In this document: piece by piece, positions 49,044 to 61,501 of the stretch | How the letters are laid out: every line of letters begins with the position of its first letter | Numbering within the stretch: the first letter of the stretch is position 1 | NCBI GenBank assembly: GCA_032718475.1 | Contig: JAUCBJ010003966.1 | Coordinates: 1-64,000, forward strand | Direction: 5' to 3' | Length of the DNA stretch: 64,000 nucleotides | From: Nemertoderma westbladi | Taxonomy: Eukaryota; Xenacoelomorpha; Nemertodermatida; Nemertodermatidae | The notes under the pieces: model-generated | Databases searched by the model: none | What the model was told of the DNA's origin: nothing | The model's input: only the letters and a program-made list of their open reading frames with translations | Made by a program: the position numbers and the translations under genes

Positions 49044-52000
49044 CTAAAAAACAATGAGTAGGAAGTTGATATTGGTCTAAAAGACATTGAGTAGGAAGTT
49101 GATATTTGTCTAAAATACATTGAGTAGGAAATTGATATTAGTCTAAAAAACATCGAGTAGGAAGTTGATATTAGTCTAAAAAACAATGAGTAGGAAGTTG
49201 ATATTGGTCTAAAAAACATCGAGTAGGAAGTTGATATTAGTCTAAAAACATTGAGTAGGAAGTTGATGTTGGTCTAAAAAACATTGAGTAGGAAGTTGAT
49301 ATTGGTCTAAAAAAACATTGAGTGCGACGTTGATATTTGTCTAAAAAACATTGAGTAGGAAGTTGATATTGGTCTAAAAAACATTGAGTAGAAAGTTGAT
49401 ATTTGTCTAAAAAACATTGAGTAGGAAGTTGATATTGGTCTAAAAAAACATTGAGTGCGACGTTGATATTTGTCTAAAAAACATTGAGTAGGAAGTTGAT
49501 ATTGGTCTAAAAAACATTGAGTAGGAAGTTGATATTGGTCTAAAAAACATCGAGTAGGAAGTTGATATTAGTCTAAAAACATTGAGTAGGAAGTTGATGT
49601 TGGTCTAAAAAACATTGAGTAGGAAGTTGATATTGGTCTAAAAAACATTGAGTGCGACGTTGATATTTGTCTAAAAAACATTGAGTAGGAAGTTGATATT
49701 AGTCTAAAAAACAATGAGTAGGAAGTTGATATTGGTCTAAAAGACATTGAGTAGGAAGTTGATATTTGTCTAAAATACATTGAGTAGGAAATTGATATTA
49801 GTCTAAAAAACATCGAGTAGGAAGTTGATATTAGTCTAAAAAACAATGAGTAGGAAGTTGATATTGGTCTAAAAAACATCGAGTAGGAAGTTGATATTAG
49901 TCTAAAAACATTGAGTAGGAAGTTGATGTTGGTCTAAAAAACATTGAGTAGGAAGTTGATATTGGTCTAAAAAAACATTGAGTGCGACGTTGATATTTGT
50001 CTAAAAAACATTGAGTAGGAAGTTGATATTGGTCTAAAAAACATTGAGTAGGAAGTTGATATTTGTCTAAAAAACATTGAGTAGGAAGTTGATATTGGTC
50101 TAAAAAAACATTGAGTGCGACGTTGATATTTGTCTAAAAAACATTGAGTAGGAAGTTGATATTGGTCTAAAAAACATTGAGTAGGAAGTTGATATTGGTC
50201 TAAAAAACATCGAGTAGGAAGTTGATATTAGTCTAAAAACATTGAGTAGGAAGTTGATGTTGGTCTAAAAAACATTGAGTAGGAAGTTGATATTGGTCTA
50301 AAAAACATTGAGTGCGACGTTGATATTTGTCTAAAAAACATTGAGTAGGAAGTTGATATTGGTCTAAAAAACATTATTAGTCTAAAAGACATTGAGTAGG
50401 AAGTTGATATTGGTTTAAAAAACATTGAGTAGGAAGTTGATATTTGTCTAAAAAACATTGAGTAGGAAGTTGATATTGGTCTAAAAAACATTGAGTAGGA
50501 AGTTGATAATAGTCTAAAAAACATTGAGTAGGAAGTTGATAATGGTCTAAAAAACATTGAGTAGGAAGTTGATATTGGTCTAAAAGACATTGAGTAGGAA
50601 GTTGATAATAGTCTAAAAAACATTGAGTAGGAAGTTGATATTGGTCTAAAAAACAATGAGTAGGAAGTTGATATTTGTCTAAAAAACATTGAGTAGGAAG
50701 TTGATATTGGTCTAAAAAACATTGAGTAGGAAGTTGATAATAGTCTAAAAAACATTGAGTAGGAAGTTGATATTGGTCTAAAAAACATTGAGTAGGAAGT
50801 TGATATTGGTCTAAAAGACATTGAGAAGGAAGTTGATAATAGTCTAAAAAACATTGAGTAGGAAGTTGATATTGGTCTAAAAAACAATGAGTAGGAAGTT
50901 GATATTTGTCTAAAAAACATTGAGTAGGAAGTTGATATTGGTCTAAAAAACATTGAGTAGGAAGTTGATAATAGTCTAAAAAATATTGAGTAGGAAGTTG
51001 ATATTGGTCTAAAAGACATTGAGTAGGACCTTGATATTGGTCTAAAAGACACTGAGTAGGAAGTTGATATTGGTCTAAAAAACAATGAGTAGGAAGTTGA
51101 TATTTGTCTAAAAAACATTGAGTAGGAAGTTGATATTAGTCTAAAAGACATTGAGTAGGAAGTTGATATTAGTCTAAAAGACATTGAGTAGGAAGTTGAT
51201 ATTGGTCTAAAAAACATTGAGTAGGAAGTTGATATTAGTCTAAAAGACATTGAGTAGGAAATTGATATTAGTCTAAAAAACATTGAGTAGGAAGTTGATA
51301 TTAGTCTAAAAGACATTGAGTAGGAAATTGATATTAGTCTAAAAGACATTGAGTAGGAAGTTGATATTGGTCTAAAAAACATTGAGTAGGAATTTGATAT
51401 TGGTCTAAAAGACATTGAGTTGGACCTTGATATTGGTCTACAATACATTGAGTAGGAAGTTGATATTAGTCTAAAAGATATTGAGTAGGAAGTTGATATT
51501 GGTCTATAAGTCTTTGAGTAGGAAGTTGATATTGGTCTAAAAAAGATCGAGTAGGAAGTTGATATTGGTCTAAAAAACATCGAGTAGGAAGTTAATATTG
51601 GTCTAAAAAACATTGAGTAGGAATTTGATATTGGTCTAAAAGACATTGAGTTGGACCTTGATATTGGTCTACAATACATTGAGTAGGAAGTTGATATTAG
51701 TCTAAAAGATATTGAGTAGGAAGTTGATATTGGTCTATAAGACTTTGAGTAGGCAGTTGATATTGGTCTAAAAAAGATCGAGTAGGAAGTTGATATTGGC
51801 CTAAAAAACATCGAGTAGGAAGTTGATATTAGTCTAAAAACATTGAGTAGGAAGTTGATATTAGTCTAAAAGACATTGAGTAGGAAGTTGATATTGGTCT
51901 AAAAAACATTGAGTAGGAATTTGATATTGGTCTAAAAGACATTGAGTTGGACCTTGATATTGGTCTACAATACATTGAGTAGGAAGTTGATATTAGTCTA

Positions 52001-55000
52001 AAAGATATTGAGTAGGAAGTTGATATTGGTCTATAAGACTTTGAGTAGGAAGTTGATATTGGTCTAAAAAAGATCGAGTAGGAAGTTGATATTGGCCTAA
52101 AAAACATCGAGTAGGAAGTTGATATTTGTCTAAAAAAGATCGAGTAGGAAGTTGATATTGGTCTAAAAGACATCGAGTAGGAAGTTGATATTAGTCTAAA
52201 AGACTTTGAGTAGGAAGTTGATATTGGTTTAAAAAACATCGAGTAGGAAGTTGATATTGGTCTAAAAGACATCGAGTAGGAAGTTGATATTAGTCTAAAA
52301 GACTTTAAGTAGGAAGTTGATATTGGTTTAAAAAACATCGAGTAGGAAGTTGATATTGGTCTAAAAGACATCGAGTAGGAAGTTGATATTAGTCTAAAAG
52401 ACTTTGAGTAGGAAGTTGATATTGGTTTAAAAAACATCGAGTAGGAAGTTGATATTGGTCTAAAAGACATCGAGTAGGAAGTTGATATTAGTCTAAAAGA
52501 CTTTAAGTAGGAAGTTGATATTGGTTTAAAAAACATCGAGTAGGAAGTTGATATTGGTCTAAAAGACATCGAGTAGGAAGTTGATATTAGTCTAAAAGAC
52601 TTTGAGTAGGAAGTTGATATTGGATTAAAAAACATCGAGTAGGAAGTTGATATTGGTCTAAAAGACATTGAGTAGGAAGTTGATATTGGTCTAAAAACAT
52701 TGAGTAGGAAGTTGATATTAGTCTAAAAGACATCGAGTAGGAAGTTGATATTAGTCTAAAAGACTTTGAGTAGGAAGTTGATATTGGTTTAAAAAACATC
52801 GAGTAGGAAGTTGATATTGGTCTAAAAGACATCGAGTAGGAAGTTGATATTAGTCTAAAAACATTGAGTAGGAAGTTGATATTAGTCTAAAAGACATCGA
52901 GTAGGAAGTTGATATTAGTCTAAAAGACTTTGAGTAGGAAGTTTATATTGGTTTAAAAAACATCGAGTAGGAAGTTGATATTGGTCTAAAAGACATCGAG
53001 TAGGAAGTTGATATTAGTCTAAAAGACTTTAAGTAGGAAGTTGATATTGGTTTAAAAAACATCGAGTAGGAAGTTGATATTGGTCTAAAAGACATCGAGT
53101 AGGAAGTTGATATTAGTCTAAAAGACTTTGAGTAGGAAGTTGATATTGGTTTAAAAAACATCGAGTAGGAAGTTGATATTGGTCTAAAAGACATTGAGTA
53201 GGAAGTTGATATTGGTCTAAAAAACATTGAGTAGGAAGTTGATATTAGTCTAAAAACATTGAGTAGGAAGTTGATATTGGTCTAAAAAAGATCGAGTAGG
53301 AAGTTGATATTGGCCTAAAAAACATCGAGTAGGAAGTTGATATTAGTCTAAAAGACTTTGAGTAGGTAGTTGATATTGGTCTAAAAACATTGAGTAGGAA
53401 GTTGATATTGGTCTAAAAGACATTGAGTAGGAAGTTGATATTGGTCTAAAAGACATTGAGTAGGAAGTTGATATTAGTCTAAAAGACTTTGAGTAGGAAG
53501 TTGATATTGGTTTAAAAAACATCGAGTAGGAAGTTGATATTGGTTTAAAAAACATCGAGTAGGAAGTTGATATTGGTCTAAAAGACATTGAGTAGGAAGT
53601 TGATATTAGTCTAAAAGACATCGAGTAGGAAGTTGATATTAGTCTAAAAGACTTTGAGTAGGAAGTCGATATTGGTCTAAAAACATTGAGTAGGAAGTTG
53701 ATATTAGTCTAAAAGACATCGAGTAGGAAGTTGATATTAGTCTAAAAGACTTTGAGTAGGAAGTTGATATTGGTCTAAAAACATTGAGTAGGAAGTTGAT
53801 ATTGGTCTAAAAGACATTGAGTAGGAAGTTGATATTGGTCTAAAAGACATTGAGTAGGAAGTTGATATTGGTCTAAAAGACATTGAGTAGGAAGTTGATA
53901 TTAGTCTAAAAGACTTTGAGTAGGAAGTCGATATTGGTTTAAAAAACATCGAGTAGGAAGTTGATATTGGTCTAAAAGACATTGAGTAGGAAGTTGATAT
54001 TGGTCTAAAAGACATTGAGTAGGAAGTTGATATTGGTCTAAAAAACATTGAGTAGGAAGTTGATATTGGTCTAAAAAACATCGAGTAGGAAGTTGATATT
54101 GGTCTGAAAGACATCGAGTAGGAAGTTGATATTAGTCTAAAAGACTTTAAGTAGGAAGTTGATATTGGTTTAAAAAACATCGAGTAGGAAGTTGATATTG
54201 GTCTAAAAGACATCGAGTAGGAAGTTGATATTAGTCTAAAAGACTTTAAGTAGGAAGTTGATATTGGTTTAAAAAACATCGAGTAGGAAGTTGATATTGG
54301 TCTAAAAGACATCGAGTAGGAAGTTGATATTTGTCTAAAAAAGATCGAGTAGGAAGTTGATATTGGTCTGAAAGACATCGAGTAGGAAGTTGATATTAGT
54401 CTAAAAGACTTTAAGTAGGAAGTTGATATTGGTTTAAAAAACATCGAGTAGGAAGTTGATATTGGTCTAAAAGACATCGAGTAGGAAGTTGATATTAGTC
54501 TAAAAGACTTTGAGTAGGAAGTTGATGTTGGTTTAAAAAACATCGAGTAGGAAGTTGATATTGGTCTAAAAGACTTTGAGTAGGAAGTTGATATTGGTCT
54601 AAAAGACATTGAGTTGGACCTTGATATTGGTTTAAAAAACATTGAGTAGGAAGTTGATATTGGTTTAAAAAACATCGAGTAGGAAGTTGATATTAGTCTA
54701 AAAACATTGAGTAGGAAGTTGATATTAGTCTAAAAGACATTGAGTAGGAAGTTGATATTGGTCTAAAAAAGATCGAGTAGGAAGTTGATATTGGTCTAAA
54801 AGACATCGAGTAGGAAGTTGATATTAGTCTAAAAGACTTTGAGTAGGAAGTTGATATTGGTTTAAAAAACATCGAGTAGGAAGTTGATATTGGTCTAAAA
54901 GACATTGAGTAGGAAGTTGATATTAGTCTAAAAACATTGAGTAGGAAGTTGATATTAGTCTAAAAGACATTGAGTAGGAAGTTGATATTGGTCTAAAAAA

Positions 55001-55604
55001 GATCGAGTAGGAAGTTGATATTGGTCTAAAAGACATCGAGTAGGAAGTTGATATTAGTCTAAAAGACTTTAAGTAGGAAGTTGATATTGGTTTAAAAAAG
55101 ATCGAGTAGGAAGTTGATATTGGTCTAAAAGACATTGAGTAGGAAGTTGATATTAGTCTAAAAACATTGAGTAGGAAGTTGATATTAGTCTAAAAGACAT
55201 TGAGTAGGAAGTTGATATTGGTCTAAAAAAGATCGAGTAGGAAGTTGATATTGGCCTAAAAAACATCGAGTAGGAAGTTGATATTGGTCTAATAAACATT
55301 GAGTAGGAAGTTGATATTGGTCTAAAAGACATTGAGAAGGACCTTGATATTGGTCTAAAATACATTGAGTAGGAAGTTGATATTGGTCTAAAAGACATTG
55401 AGTAGGAAGTTGATATTGGTCTAAAACAAAATTGATTAGGACATTGATATTGGTCTAAATTACATTGAGTAGGAAGTTGATATTGGTCTAAAAGATATTG
55501 AGGAGGAAGTTGACGTTGTTCTAAAAGTAATGAGTTAATGGCTACAGCTTTGTCTGGCAGTTCGACTATAACGCAATATTGATTGGTGTATAATTCCAAC
55601 CCAC

Positions 55605-55787
55605 CTTGACACCCCTGATCCGAAACTCTTTTAAGGCTCTTTGCATCTTGGCTGCAGCCGCTTTGTGGTTTTGGGCGCGCGCGATAACTTTACATAGTAG
55701 CGAGTCGTAGTACGGACTGATAATAGCGCCGGCGAAGGCACTCGCTGAGTCCAAGCGGATTCCCATACCCTCGCCACTACGGAATAC
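55605..55787 (-). CDS. PC: Pyruvate carboxylase exon 2: biotin-carboxylase C-terminal part
   Basis: It reads [20 protein letters not shown], then [20 protein letters not shown] and ends FRIRGVK before GTGGGT. It is 183 bases, phase 0 at both ends, after acceptor CTTTTCAG. PYYDSLL(C/V)K is conserved in the biotin-carboxylase C-terminal lobe. Confidence 0.95.
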
Positions 55788-55827
55788 CTGAAAAGAGATT
55801 CGCATTTAGCTATATAGTAGTAAGCGG

Positions 55828-56947
55828 GACCTACCTTAATCCTACCAGTGTCCGGTTGGAACCTACCTCAATCCTAGCAGTGTCCGGTTGGAACCTACCT
55901 CAATCCTACCAGTAGTGTCCGGTTGGAACCTACCTCAATCCTAGCAGTGTCCCGTTGGAACCTACCTTAATCCAACCAGCGTCCGGTTGGAACCTACCTC
56001 AATCCAACCAGTGTCCGGTTGGAACCTACCTCAATCCTAGCAATGTCCGGTTGGAACCTACCTCAATCCAACCAGTGTCCGGTTGGAACCTACCTCAATC
56101 CTAGCAGTGTCCGGTTGGAACCTACCTCAATCCTACCAGTGTCCGGTTGGAACCTACCTCAATCCTACCAGTAGTGTCCGATTGGAACCTACCTCAATCC
56201 TACCATTGTCCGGTTGGAACCTACCTCAATCCTACCAGTGTCCGGTTGGAACCTATCTCAATCCAACCAGTGTCCGGTTGGAACCTACCTCAATCCTAGC
56301 AGTGTCCGGTTAGAACCTACCTCAATCCTACCAGTGTCCGGTTGGAACCTACCTCAATCCTAGCAGGTGTCCGGTTGGAACCTACCTCAATCCTACCAGT
56401 AGTGTCCGGTTGGAACCTACCTCAATCCTACCAGTGACCGGTTGGAACCTACCTCAATCCTACCAGTGTCCGGTTGGAACCTACCTCAATCCTACCATTG
56501 TCCGGTTGGAACCTACCTCAATCCTACCAGTGTCCGGTTGGAACCTACCTCAATCCTACCAGTGACCGGTTGGAACCTACCTCAATCCTACCAGTAGTGT
56601 CCGGTTGGAACCTACCTCAATCCTACCAGTGACCGGTTGGAACCTACCTCAAACCTATAAGTAGTGTCCGGTTGGAACCTACCTCAATCCTACCAGTAGT
56701 GTCCGGTTGGAACCTACCTCAAACCTATAAGTAGTGTCCGGTTGGAACCTACCTCAATCCTACCAGTAGTGTCCGGTTGGAACCTACCTCAATCCTACCA
56801 GTGACCGGTTGGAACCTACCTCAAACCTATAAGTAGTGTCCGGTTGGAACCTACCTCAATCCTACCAGTAGTGTCCGGTTGGAACCTACCTCAATCCTCC
56901 AAGTAGTGTCCGGTTGGAACCTACCTCAATCCTACCAGTGTCCGGCT
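55828..56947 (-). repeat. 32-35-bp array copying the end and donor of PC exon 1 of this window, about 34 copies
   Basis: The minus-strand unit is CAACCGGACACTGGTAGGAT, TGAG, GTAGGTTC, the last 24 bases of the exon (QPDTGRIE) plus its GTAGGT donor. Some copies carry three extra bases (CACTACTGG). It fills almost the whole 1.1-kb intron 1. The true exon edge (56925-56947) is the first copy in gene direction. Confidence 0.96.
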
Positions 56948-57087
56948 GGAACTGTTTCGATGCATCTTCCGTTGTCAACCTGCATTGTATAGCGCATCCG
57001 GTGACGTGGATATTATCCTGAGTCAATTCCAATTCAGGTAGTGTAGAACCTTCAGCAACCCGGATCTGAGATTGAACTAAATCAACC
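56925..57087 (-). CDS. PC: Pyruvate carboxylase exon 1 of this window: biotin-carboxylase C-terminal part
   Basis: It reads [20 protein letters not shown], then [20 protein letters not shown] and ends [10 protein letters not shown] before [13 protein letters not shown] is typical of the biotin-carboxylase C-terminal lobe. It begins one base before a codon (phase 2 of the missing upstream exon) after acceptor TTTTAG. It is not the first exon of the gene: about 300 residues of the family lie upstream. Confidence 0.94.
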
Positions 57088-58703
57088 CTAAAAGTAAATA
57101 CATATATTTTTCACACTAAATTAAATCATTCTTTAGCAAGTTGTAAATAATTTTAAGTAACAATTTAAGAATATAATAATTAATTATTACTCTTAAATTA
57201 GTAATTTTGTGTTTTTTAATTATTTTAGAAAGTAACAGTTTTACCAAAGAAATTTAACTGCAGTACTTCGCCTAACTGCTTCTGTAGTTACTGCGATTCG
57301 AATTATTGTACTTTTCAACACCTTACACAATGTTAAATAATTACATGCTGTGGATGACATATAACAATAAGTACTATTTATTAAACGGAAAACTAATAGG
57401 CATATTTTTCCCAATGACACGGAGATATACATAATTTTATTCCGAAATTAAATCGGTTAAAAAGAGTGATTTTGTGGAATAAAATTATTTCAAATAGAAA
57501 AGCAAATAATAACTGCCAAAAATAAATCCAAAAGTTAATTACTGAATAAAATAAAAAGCGAAAATGATTGGAAATGAAAAAATTGAAAAATGTGATCTCC
57601 ATCGCAAATGGTCGACTTTTTTTCCACTTTTCGATCGATATTTTATTGGAATTTTATAAATGAATAATTTGTATTTTTTTTTAATTTATCCTATTAAGTG
57701 TTTTATAGCAATTATTTCTATCATATAACCTAAACAGTGTACATATACGAATTCCTTTATTGTTTTGGTTGGATTCAGCCCTTCTATAACCTGGATTTTT
57801 AGTGGAAATCTGGTATTCTTAACACATGGGGGTAAACTGCAAAGTTAAATATAACAGCAGAACGACTGCATATACTTCACACGGCCCATGTGATTCCATT
57901 TAAAATAAATATTTAGGTTATACGATATAACCAATTGTAGTATCGACAAGATACTAGGATATACAAGACAAGGATATATTCACTAAGTCGTGCCTACGTA
58001 ATAAACTAGATGTTGGTGTTCCTACAAATAAATCTCACTAATTTTATCGGCCACTAAAACACAAATAAATTTTACGATTTTTTCCACAAAATTTTGTCAC
58101 TTATTAGTTAGTAGCCCTTGGATATAGCACAATATAACCAATACTAAGCTTAAGCATAAGCATAACATTCAATCAGAGATTGTTCAAGTTTTAAGAACAC
58201 ACCTAAATTGGACTTATAGACATTGCACCAATAAATACTATACATAACTAGCTGGCGGTGCTGGCGCACCGCGAAAGAAGCTCTCTAGCTTCAGCGCGAC
58301 TGTCCAATTGTCCACGTCTTCGTTCAAGTTTCACACAAAATATTTTCTGAACAATATTATACAAATACAGTTTCAAACGGTACTATTACAATTATGATTA
58401 CTTGTAATATAAATCATTCATATCCAAAGATTAATTTTAATGTGACTTAAAGCATAAGTCTATTATTACGTAGATGCAGTCCAGTGTCCAGTCAGTACTC
58501 CCATTAGTGAGAAATGGAACTGTATGTCAATAAGCAATGAAGATCTTTTATATCAATTGTGAATTTTATCCTCAAATGTTCAACTTAATGTCGAAATATA
58601 ATCGACATTTTTATCATATCTAATTGGTATCATATTTATTGGGTGTTGTATGTCTTCCATGTTGCGTTTTCCATCTATATGGAATCATCCTAAGGAATCA
58701 AGT

Positions 58704-58729
58704 CCCCCCCCCCCCCCCCCCCCCCCCCC
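58704..58729. repeat. Poly-C tract (26 C)
   Basis: Uninterrupted C run, second of two long ones in the window. It is unusual in such AT-rich DNA. Confidence 0.9.
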
Positions 58730-60082
58730 ACTATCATTGACCTTTTTTCGAATGTTTACTTGCGGGTTATTTCTGGTAAGCGACGTTTAGGGTATCATTT
58801 GTCAGACAGACACAATGCTTTGTACGCTGCAATTCTGCGTGCAATGTAAAAAGACCGCAAGTCCCAAAACGTCAATTCGAGTAAAACGCAAATTAGTGTT
58901 TGCCTTCAGATTGTTGGTTTAAAATGTCCGTAAATTACTATTTTTTATAATCCTACGCAATTGGTGGTGGTAAATTTTTCCACGTGATAATTTTCCACTT
59001 TCCATTAATATTCTGACTTCAAGGGTAATTTTTTGTACTTACGGTGTTTTTGCATTATACAACCTGTATGTAAATACATATTTCAAGAACTGAAGGGACG
59101 TGCAATCAGATATTTGAATTTCCCTCGCCCTTTGTTTTATTTCGGTTAATTAATACATTTGTATATGCAAATATTTTAGTTTGGTGGTGGGTTCTCATAT
59201 TATTGAATAATAATAAATTAATCACGTTCAGTGGAAAAAAAATAAAAAATTTCAAGACACATATTTAAAAAAAAACATAATGTGCGTTTTCTTATTATCT
59301 ATGCAATGACAAAACACCGCAGGTCTTGTTGACTTACGGTTTTTTTGCATAAATTTAAGTGACTACGGTCTTTTACCTTTTTTGGTAGACCCAGAAAAAG
59401 TGAATTTTGGAAAAATGCGACTTACTGTCTTTTTACATTGCACGGCAGAATTGGAATTGACACGCCACGCAACTAAAAGAGTTCCTGATTTATTTAGCCC
59501 GCATTGCGGACGAGTTTTTACAGTTGCTACAACAGAAAATATCAGTTAACTGTTAATGAAAATGACAAGTATTCAAGCCATTTCTTGAAGTTGATGCTGT
59601 AGGTGAGAATCATATGAATAACTGTGAAACTATAACGATAAGGAAGCCCACCCAGTCTCTAAATCGTCAGTTCGCTTGTGTTTAATAGATAAAATTCAGA
59701 AGGAAACACAAACCCCAGTAGAAACACCGCGACGAATTTGACTTGTTCCAGAAAGATTGTAATAACTACAGTAGTACCGATATAACTAATTAGCCCATTT
59801 AAAAAATGTATTTTCTGTAATTTTGAGAAATTGAATGTGTAATGTATGTGCTTCTATGCACGTTTGTATAATTCGTTTATGTTGATGAGGTTTATATTCG
59901 TATAGCCTGCCACAATTTCAAATTTCCCCAATTTTAACAAAAAAATTGCCCTATTTTTAACAGGGATTTTACTCCGTCTCAAACATTGGAACTTTTTCTC
60001 TAGTATACCGTATAACTATACAAAATTTAGTTGAAAATGGTTAAAATCATCAAAAGTTATTTACGAATGAATTATTTATTAC

Positions 60083-60118
60083 GGACGGACCGGCGGACGG
60101 ACAGACAGACCGACGGAC
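60083..60118. repeat. GGAC/AGAC simple repeat
   Basis: A run of GGACGGACCGGCGGACGGAC followed by AGACAGACC units. A minus-strand ORF covering it (60079-60282, ending SVRPPVRP) is low complexity and not called. Confidence 0.75.
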
Positions 60119-61077
60119 ATGCAATTTTCATTTGGCCTAATTAACACGATCCCGTAAGTAGCAGGCCTAACTAAGAATTGGAAACATTTTGTAAAACAAT
60201 TTATTAAAACTATTATTAGAAGACCGTCAGGGCTTCTTGCTGTCAAAAAAACGTCTGTGTGTTTGTCTGTATGTTTGTGCACATTGATATTGGCTTGGAA
60301 GGGTAAGAAGTGCTCTACTTCATGGCCAACTATACAAAGAAATGTATCGATTATTTGGGTTATTAATTATTTAAGCGGGTAAAATTAAGCTCTTGCTGTA
60401 TAAAAATAGCACAGGTCGATTCGCTGTGTTCCATTCTCAAAAAGTTTTTATTATATTCGAGTGTTTAATATAAAGATGTATGATTATTTATTGATTGAAA
60501 TTAAAATAGTGTATAAATATGTAATATTCCTTCACGCAGCCTGAACTTTGCCTATGGTAGCGAATAGGGAAGGATTTTCTCTGTATCATAGCAACGTTGT
60601 ATAATTATTTAACTCTAGCTAGCTGGGAAGACAGGTAGCAAGCTGGCCGGTGTGTCTCAGTAAATCCAATGGTTGGGGTGGGTTGTCTATTGAGAACTCC
60701 GAACTGGTCATGGCATTAATTCTGCTTTCTCCAAGGCTGCATGGAGGGTGGGAGAGGTTTACATATTGATGCGATTGATATTTGATTGGGGATTAGATTA
60801 TCTTTTAGTTTTTCGGTTTTGTTGTCTTATAAGACGGTCTTCTTATAGCCAGCTTGCTGGCTTTCTAGTGTACATTTAGATTAAATAATAATACAGCAAA
60901 TAGGTAAGCTTACACAAATAATCACTTTTGTAAAACAATAATTTATTTCATTCATCAGTTAATAAACTGATAAACACACACCTCAGGTTGTAGTGAATAT
61001 TAGTAATATTCCTTTTAAGTTAGTAATAATATTGATGTCATTGACCGCATACCCAAACACACACATCTCCCTCCTCC

Positions 61078-61213
61078 TATGGCGTCTGATTTGAGCCAAA
61101 ATACCTTAGAATTACAAAATGTGTACCTTACATTTTTCATTATTTATTTTACATTCAGCTTATATTTATAAGCATCGCTTAAAAGTATGGTATTTTATTG
61201 CATTTGAATTTAT
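61078..61213 (+). repeat. Left terminal inverted repeat of the 1.9-kb transposon
   Basis: Pairs with 62869-62984. It carries about 20 extra bases (ATTTTTCATTATTTATTTTA) near position 50 relative to the right repeat. Confidence 0.85.
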
Positions 61214-61225
61214 AACGCTCTGTTT

Positions 61226-61501
61226 TCACTCTGTTATAACGCTCTGTGATATACACTCTGTTTTCATCACGTTCAAAATTTGCTGGATGAGTTTTTCAGA
61301 TTTAATAATGCCAGAAGGACGGAGTAATTTGTATACTTCAGAGTGTCGCTTAATATTAGCCATTTCGCACAGAGCTTTGGTGTTTTCTGCTTGTGCAGCT
61401 CGATTCAATGTCCATTTACATACTGCATCTTCATTTGTGGCAAAGTACTTGATACCACCAGCAACTTTAGTATACACTTTTCTAAGATTTAGTACATCCA
61501 T
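61226..61501 (-). pseudogene. Transposon coding remnant, 91 codons, unknown family
   Basis: It reads MDVLNLRKVYTKVAGGIKYF, then WTLNRAAQAENTKALCEMAN and YKLLRPSGIIKSEKLIQQIL. The composition looks like real protein, unlike the array ORFs, and it lies inside the transposon running outward to the left repeat. I recall similar stretches (KW.LNR..QA....MA, LLRPS.I..SE) in large unnamed proteins of aquatic invertebrates, but I cannot name the family. It ends soon after and has no catalytic motif. Confidence 0.5.

Larger units (their letters stand above)
47829..55525 (-). repeat. 33-bp array copying the acceptor and start of PC exon 3, about 230 copies
   Basis: The minus-strand unit is ACTAATATCAACTTCCTACT, CAATG, TCTTTTAG, so the exon's first 26 bases run into the next copy's TTTTAG acceptor. 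The genuine exon edge is the copy nearest 47854. Variants (ACCAAT/ACTAAT, TCGATG/TCAATG, AAAGTC/TGTC) form higher-order patterns. Since 33 = 11 codons, the minus strand shows long FRPISTSYSMS ORFs that are not genes. In the PC reading frame every unit ends with an in-frame TAG. Confidence 0.97.
22573..57087 (-). other. PC: Pyruvate carboxylase gene, 12 downstream coding exons (5' part outside window)
   Basis: Pyruvate carboxylase is a mitochondrial biotin enzyme that makes oxaloacetate from pyruvate, bicarbonate and ATP. Twelve exons listed below join in frame into about 847 codons and end at TAA 22573-22575. Order along the protein: biotin-carboxylase C-terminal part, linker, carboxyltransferase, tetramerisation region, biotin carrier. 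Junction phases are consistent throughout. Introns measure about 1.1, 7.8, 0.17, 1.9, 0.29, 0.26, 10.0, 0.7, 6.1, 0.4 and 3.3 kb. Six of them carry a tandem array, and in four of these the repeat unit is a copy of the adjacent exon edge and splice site. The exons encoding most of the biotin-carboxylase domain were not found up to 64000, so the intron above 57087 is either longer than 6.9 kb or the exons are missing from this assembly. Confidence 0.95.
57088..61077. other. Long AT-rich stretch, no gene seen
   Basis: Presumably PC intron or upstream region. I looked for further PC exons on the minus strand and saw none. Landmarks are a 26-base C run at 58704-58729, a GC-richer island at 58245-58330 and a GGAC/AGAC simple repeat at 60083-60118. 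Short ORFs here have no family features. Confidence 0.45.

Noticed and set aside
47710-55599. FRPISTSYSMS repeat ORFs
   Set aside because: Out of frame with PC and made of acceptor-junction copies within an intron.
58245-58330. Possible tRNA or SINE in a GC-richer island
   Set aside because: I could not form a cloverleaf or find A/B-box promoter words with confidence.
60079-60282. 67-codon minus-strand ORF ending SVRPPVRP
   Set aside because: Covers a GGAC/AGAC simple repeat and lacks any conserved pattern.
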